Shown: piece after piece, positions 59,024 to 64,000 of the stretch
Position numbering within the stretch: position 1 is the stretch's first letter
Layout of the letters: each line of letters opens with the position of its first letter
Assembly (NCBI GenBank): GCA_013396655.1
Contig: WBMV01000787.1
Coordinates: 424,892-488,891, forward strand
Direction of reading: 5' to 3'
DNA length: 64,000 nt
Source of the DNA: Campylorhamphus procurvoides
Lineage: Eukaryota > Chordata > Aves > Passeriformes > Dendrocolaptidae
Made by a program: the position numbers and the translations under genes
The notes under the pieces: model-generated
The model's input: only the letters and a program-made list of their open reading frames with translations
Database searches by the model: none
Told to the model about the DNA's origin: nothing

Positions 59024-62000
59024 TCAGTCTGACTTCCCCAGCTTCGCTATCAGCTCGTCGCAGATCTTGGTCAGCTCCTCAATCTCCTGGTTCTGGAAGA
59101 AAAGCAGACCTTGGGGACCCCTGTGGTGGCACAGCTGGGGGATAACATCTGAGCCTATCTGCCACCAAGCCCATGTGGGAAGGAGCAGATGGCTCCTACA
59201 CCCACCCCTGTGACAGCTCCTCTGTGCATCCAGGCACTGTGGAGACCCCTGGGCTCACTGCTCCTCATCCCAGTGTTGCAGAGACCCACACTCTCTGCCC
59301 ATCCCACCACACTCTGCCCAGCCCACGTCTCAGCGAGCAGGCACACGTAGGTGAGCTCTGCCCAAAATACCCAAACCAGCCCCACAAAACACAAAAAAAC
59401 CCCAAGCAAAGAAAAAAATACCCCAAAACCTAAACCCACAAAACACCTTCTGGGCCAAAAATCTGGAGGGCATCTCCGACACCAACAGGATGGTCAGGGC
59501 AGCAAAGGAAACTGTTGGCAGGGCTGGCAGGTGTGGGGCAGGTGTGTTACCTTCTGCTGGAGGGCTCTCTCCAGGGACTCCACCTTCATCTGCTCCTTGC
59601 GCAGCCCTGCATGAAGTGCTGCACTCTCTGCCTTGGCCTTCGTGCGCACCTGGGCGATCTCCTCATTGGCTCTGCAAGGGCATGGAGAGAGGGGACCAGT
59701 GGTCAGGTGTGGGCACAGGCAGGAGCACCACGGCACAGCCTGAGACCCTGCAGCATCAGCAGAGCCCAGCTCCTGCTTGCCTGAAGGCACCAGAGGTGGT
59801 TTTTCTATGTGGAAACTGGATGAAACTGGAGTCATTCAGCTCCTCCAAGCTCCTGTATGAAACTCTGCTCTCTTACAATGAAGCTAAACCAGGTCCTCAC
59901 CCACTTTGCTCAGGGCTACCACGTGCTGGTGAGCTCCTGCTCATCAGCAGAGCCCTGGGGCTGCCTGGCCCCTTTGCACATCACAAACAGGAGCCCTCTG
60001 AAACATGGGAACTTGGTAAGTGACCATAAATAGACCATGAAACTCAGATTCTCCATTAAAAAATAAATAAGCAGAGATCAGAGAATGCATTCAGGGACTT
60101 GCTCTGCCTTACTTAAGAGTCACTTGAGCCTGAGGTTGTAAAATGCAGCTTTTCATATTATTTAGCTCCTGCCTTCCAGTCTCTGGAAAGTGAATGGAGC
60201 TGCTGCCCCACCAGTCTTGAAGCACCCAGCAATCTCATGCATGACCTTACTTGTCCAATTTTTCTTCTGCGTGGACTTTCAGGGCCTGATATCGCTGCTC
60301 CTCCTGTTTGACCCGGGTTAGATAATCTTGAGCACATTTCTTCAGAGCTTCTTCATTCTGGAAAAGAAAGTACATCCATCTGCATTGGGACTGGGCATGG
60401 AGACATTGCTCTGATGGAATGATAGATCCTGTTCTGAGTGGAAAAATACAGACTTTAAATAGAACCAGCTTCTGCCTTATGCTGGAGCCCCTTATCCAGC
60501 TCAGCAGCATGGAAAAATGGAGTATGGCTTTATGGAAACCCTGTGTCCAGGGACTAGGGCTGCAGGGAGAAAGAGTAGCCCAAGGTATGGACCTTCTTAA
60601 AGCCTTCCAGGACACCCTTCAGGTTTTCATATCTCCTGAACAGATCTGAGAGGGACCTCTCCACCGAGTTCAGGTCTGCCAGAGCCTGGTCCTTTTCCAT
60701 CGTGAGCTGCTGCAGGTTCTTCTGAGATGTCATGTTTGTCCTCTGCTCATCCTCTGTGGTGGAGAAAGCGAGGACAGAGTGACTGAGCAGCAATAGCTGT
60801 GGCAGCCAGCATCCTGCCCCACACACCTGGCCAGGTGACAGCACCTTACCTATCATCTGGGCAATGGTCTTCTCATACTCAGCCACAATTTTCCTAGAAG
60901 AAAGAGAAAAAGAAGCAGGTGAGAGGCTGCAGCTTTTTGTGGACACACACTTCCAGCTCTGCTGGCATCAACCTGCTCCATGGAGGTCCTGCTGCCCCAC
61001 CACCACTGCCCCCCCAGAGCAGCGTGGCTGCAGAGCCCAGATCTTGGGGCTGTGACACCCATCACTGCTGCTTCAGGCCAAAACCCCCCTCTGCTGCTGC
61101 TGCTGGGGCTGGCACAGCTAATGGGCTTTTATTCCTGCAACAAAGGAACAAGCAGGTTGACACAGCCCCAGCACAAAGGGAACATCTCTCCCAAGACATC
61201 CCACCGTGTCATCCCATTATGTCCCGCTCAACCTCCTCCTGCTGAGAATGCAGAGCTCAGGACCAGAGGCAGGAGGGAACCTGCAAGGGGACAGCTCCTA
61301 CCTCATCTCCAACACTTCCTGCCGGCTCTCCTCGTATTTCTTCTTCCACTCGTTGGCCTCAATCTCCTTGGTGATTATCTGGGTTGCAGCAGACACAGGA
61401 CCCTTGGGATGTGCTCGGGGGGGTCTCCCCTCGCTGCCACACGCAGGGGACCAGAACCCCCCCAAGGCAGAGTGATGCTGCCCCTGCTCTCCCCAAGCAG
61501 TGGCCAGGTTGGGGTCTGGAGAGGGGCAGCCCCAGGGACCCCAGCTCTTACCTCCTCTCTGATGAGCGTGAGCACAGCCGTCTTCTCGGACTCACTAAGG
61601 CAGATGCTGTCCAGGGGACTCTCACTCCTGCTCATGCTGGGACACTTGTCCATGTGGCACAGCCCGGGGTTGTCCTAGGGGAATTACCCAGCTGGGATGC
61701 TGCAGAAGGTTTCTTTTCACCCCACCTCCCCTGCCTGGAGTGTTCTCCCCTAATTTATCAGCCACTGCTCAGGTACTGAACCTCCTTTCCTGCACACATG
61801 GGCAGCCCAGAACCTTTATCAGACACCCAGCAGAGCCTGTGTGAGGTTTTAGTGCATTCCCTTGCCAGGAGCCAGGATCATGCCACAGGACAGCCATGAG
61901 CTACCCTGGGGAAGCAAAATCCTTAAGGGGACACTCGATCAGGCCCATTTTGGAAGGAGGAGATCCAACTCTGAGCAGAGATGTGGTCACATCTGATATC

Positions 62001-63736
62001 CCTTCACTTTTCCCATGGCTGGTTTAAAAATATCCCCTGCCTGGAGGGTCTCTGCTGTCTGTGAACCACAGGCAGGGGGTCTGAGAGGGTCTGGGTCACC
62101 TGTCTCCATCCCCTCCCAGTCTGGTGGGGATGTTGCTGCAGTTCACGTGCCTGAATTGCTGCTGGCAGCTGCAGGGACATTTGCTGGGCATTGGTGACCA
62201 CTGGAATGCTCAAGGAAGCTGGGGGGGAACAGACTCTGCCCCTCTGCAGAGCAGGGGTCTGAGGGACAGACCCACTAATCCCACATTGCCCCAAAATGGG
62301 AATGTTCACACAGGGCTCCTGGTACCCTCCTGTTGCCATTATGGGTGTTGCTACAGGGGTTGGGGTGGCTGTACCCACATGGTTCACTCTTTCCCCTCCT
62401 GTGCACCAGAGCTGCACCCACAGAGACCAAACTGGGGGAAAAGGCTCAGCCTGGATGCTCAGGGGCCGATTCCAGCCTGGATTCCGGCCCCATCCCTTCT
62501 CCCTAGGAGGTCCTGCAGCCTGACAGGGCTCCAGAAACATTCCTCCAAGCCAGGCTGACACCACCGCCTGTTCCTGCTTTCATCACCCAGCCGAGTGACA
62601 GCCACGCAGGCATCTCCTTGGGAACGGGCTGCCAGGCCATAAATAGAGAAGTGCTCAGAGGAAGGAGGCAGCCTACTCCTTGTGTTTTGGAAACGAGAGC
62701 ACGAGAGCACTTCTCCCCTTCCCTCCTCCCCAGTGCTTTGGCTGCTGCTCAACTCAAGCACAGCGAGCCCTTCATGCTGCAGCCATGGCCAGTGCTGGGA
62801 GTCCCCCAGAGCCACCCCTGGGGGCAGTTTTGGGTCTAAACACCCCAACACTAAGGAGTTTCAACCTGGTGTGGTTTGGCAGCAGCCTCCCACGGCATCT
62901 CCCAAAATCAGGTGCACACCTGAGCACCTGCAGGTACCTTTGGGTGCCAGCTTGTCTATGGGTCTGATGCCTGACCACGCTCTCCTGGGCACAGAACAAA
63001 AGGTTCACTTTGCCTAATGTCTTTGTGGGGCTCAGCACAGTTAAATCTGTCTCAGAGAAGCTGGTTGTGCTGATGTTGCTAATCTCACTGTCATCTGCTT
63101 GTCACCTTGAGCAGCTTTGGCCAGGGGCAGCTATTCTGGCATGGGGTTCCCCTGCAGTGCAGGAGTCTTGGGGCTCCTGGGGGCTTGTCAGGGGTGCCCC
63201 TGAGCTGAGCTGCCACTGTGGGGGTGCCAGGCTCGGCGTGGCTGAAAAGCCAGGGTTGTTTTACTAATCCCCTGTCTCTGCTGTCAGCTGCCTTCCTGAG
63301 AGCAGCAGTTGAGGATCCCACACAGAAGGCACCAGCCCCAACCATCCATCAGAGCCAGCCCTGGACACTCCACGTGAGACACAGCCCCATGTCCAGCAGC
63401 TTGTCCCCTCCCCGTGGTCTCCTCTGCCCTCTCCCTGTCCTTCAGCCAGTTCCCAGTGCAGCCCTGGCTCCACACCAGCCTCACTCACTCCATGCCCAGC
63501 ATCACTGCCCCCCTCCCTCCCACACCACAGTGCCCACCCAGGAGGGATCAGCCTCTGCCAGGCTCCTCCAGCCCTGCCAGGAAACCTCCGCTATTTTTAT
63601 CAAGTCCCTGCGTGGGCTCCTCAAGAATTTTACCTCCCAAAGAAACTCATTTCAGAGAGGAGGAAGCGAGAGGCACTCACAGGGAAGATGCCAGGCCCGT
63701 CCTTTTCCATCTGCTTGCAGATCTCCTTTTCAAAGC
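59024..63736 (-). CDS. TACC1: TACC1, 3' part (TACC coiled-coil domain), continues off right edge
   Basis: Centrosome and microtubule plus-end protein; the C-terminal TACC coiled coil binds ch-TOG/CKAP5 in mammals. Exons: 63681-63736, 61552-61674, 61302-61378, 60850-60893, 60593-60753, 60251-60357, 59551-59671, 59024-59092. Phases agree. Readable landmarks are [122 protein letters not shown] and the end [19 protein letters not shown]. They are near-identical to human TACC1. About 250 codons are present; the acidic N-terminal two thirds lies beyond 64000. The donor after 60593 (AAG|GTCCAT) is weak but required by the conserved junction. Confidence 0.95.
61675..63680 (-). other. TACC1 intron, nothing recognised
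   Basis: About 2 kb between exons 63681-63736 and 61552-61674. No other exon with homology was seen. Confidence 0.65.
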
Positions 63737-63885
63737 CTAAACAAAAGGAAATACAACCTTTTATCGACTTGGAAACAGGACCTTGGGGAACATGCAGATT
63801 TTCTGGGGTGCAGGAAGGCTCCCCTGAGCCTCTCCATCCCCTGAGCTTCCCCTCTCAAAGGCTTCTTTGCCACCCTCTCCTTCCC

Positions 63886-63975
63886 TTGCTTGGAATCATT
63901 CTGGTTGGAAAAGCCCCCTAAGACCACTGAGTCAAACCATTCCCCCAGCACAGCCAAGGTCCCTGTCCCCAAGGG
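63886..63975 (-). mobile_element. CR1 LINE 3' fragment
   Basis: The plus strand reads GGAATCATTCTGGTTGGAAA, then AGACCACTGAGTCAAACCATT and CCCCAAGGGCCACATCC, the complement of the avian CR1 3' end. It lies in a TACC1 intron. Confidence 0.85.
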
Positions 63976-64000
63976 CCACATCCTGCACCCTGCCAGCCTT

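Overview
This is a vertebrate nuclear segment and almost certainly avian. Genes have many short exons, introns are small and GC-rich, and fragments of the bird/reptile LINE CR1 lie at both ends and in the middle. Gene order and orientation match the human 8p11 neighbourhood read in reverse: ADAM32 (-), ADAM9 (-), TM2D2 (+), PLEKHA2 (-), TACC1 (-). The compact layout fits an avian microchromosome. I found no bacterial, viral, CRISPR or gene-cluster content. I do not see an undescribed system here.

Layout. 1-5351: 5' two thirds of ADAM32, a catalytically dead ADAM; its 3' exons run off the left edge. 5470-30151: complete ADAM9, a membrane metalloprotease-disintegrin. I rebuilt 22 coding exons with every splice phase matching, giving about 850 codons. 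29.5-31.1 kb: CpG island of the ADAM9/TM2D2 head-to-head promoter. 32.9-34.0 kb: TM2D2, broken and shuffled by the assembly. 35.3-50.6 kb: PLEKHA2 (TAPP2), 11 coding exons and 417 codons, with a CpG-island promoter near 50.5 kb. 52.4-54.8 kb: a three-exon Ly6/uPAR-type GPI-anchored protein that I do not know from the mammalian locus. 59.0-64 kb: the coiled-coil 3' half of TACC1, whose 5' exons lie beyond the right edge.

Assembly quality is the main surprise. Besides three long N gaps (7584-8110, 32792-32922, 52944-53109) there are single-N joins at 30286, 30956, 31406, 31786, 33121, 33273, 46719 and 46992. Most separate two near-identical copies of the same sequence, so ADAM9 exon 1 and the first coding exon of PLEKHA2 each appear twice. 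TM2D2 exon 1 sits between its exons 2 and 3. These look like unresolved haplotypes and misplaced contigs rather than biology.

The genes do not form one pathway. ADAM9 and ADAM32 are tandem paralogues, ADAM9 and TM2D2 share a promoter region, and PLEKHA2 and TACC1 are conserved neighbours with separate jobs (PtdIns(3,4)P2 signalling and microtubule/centrosome function).
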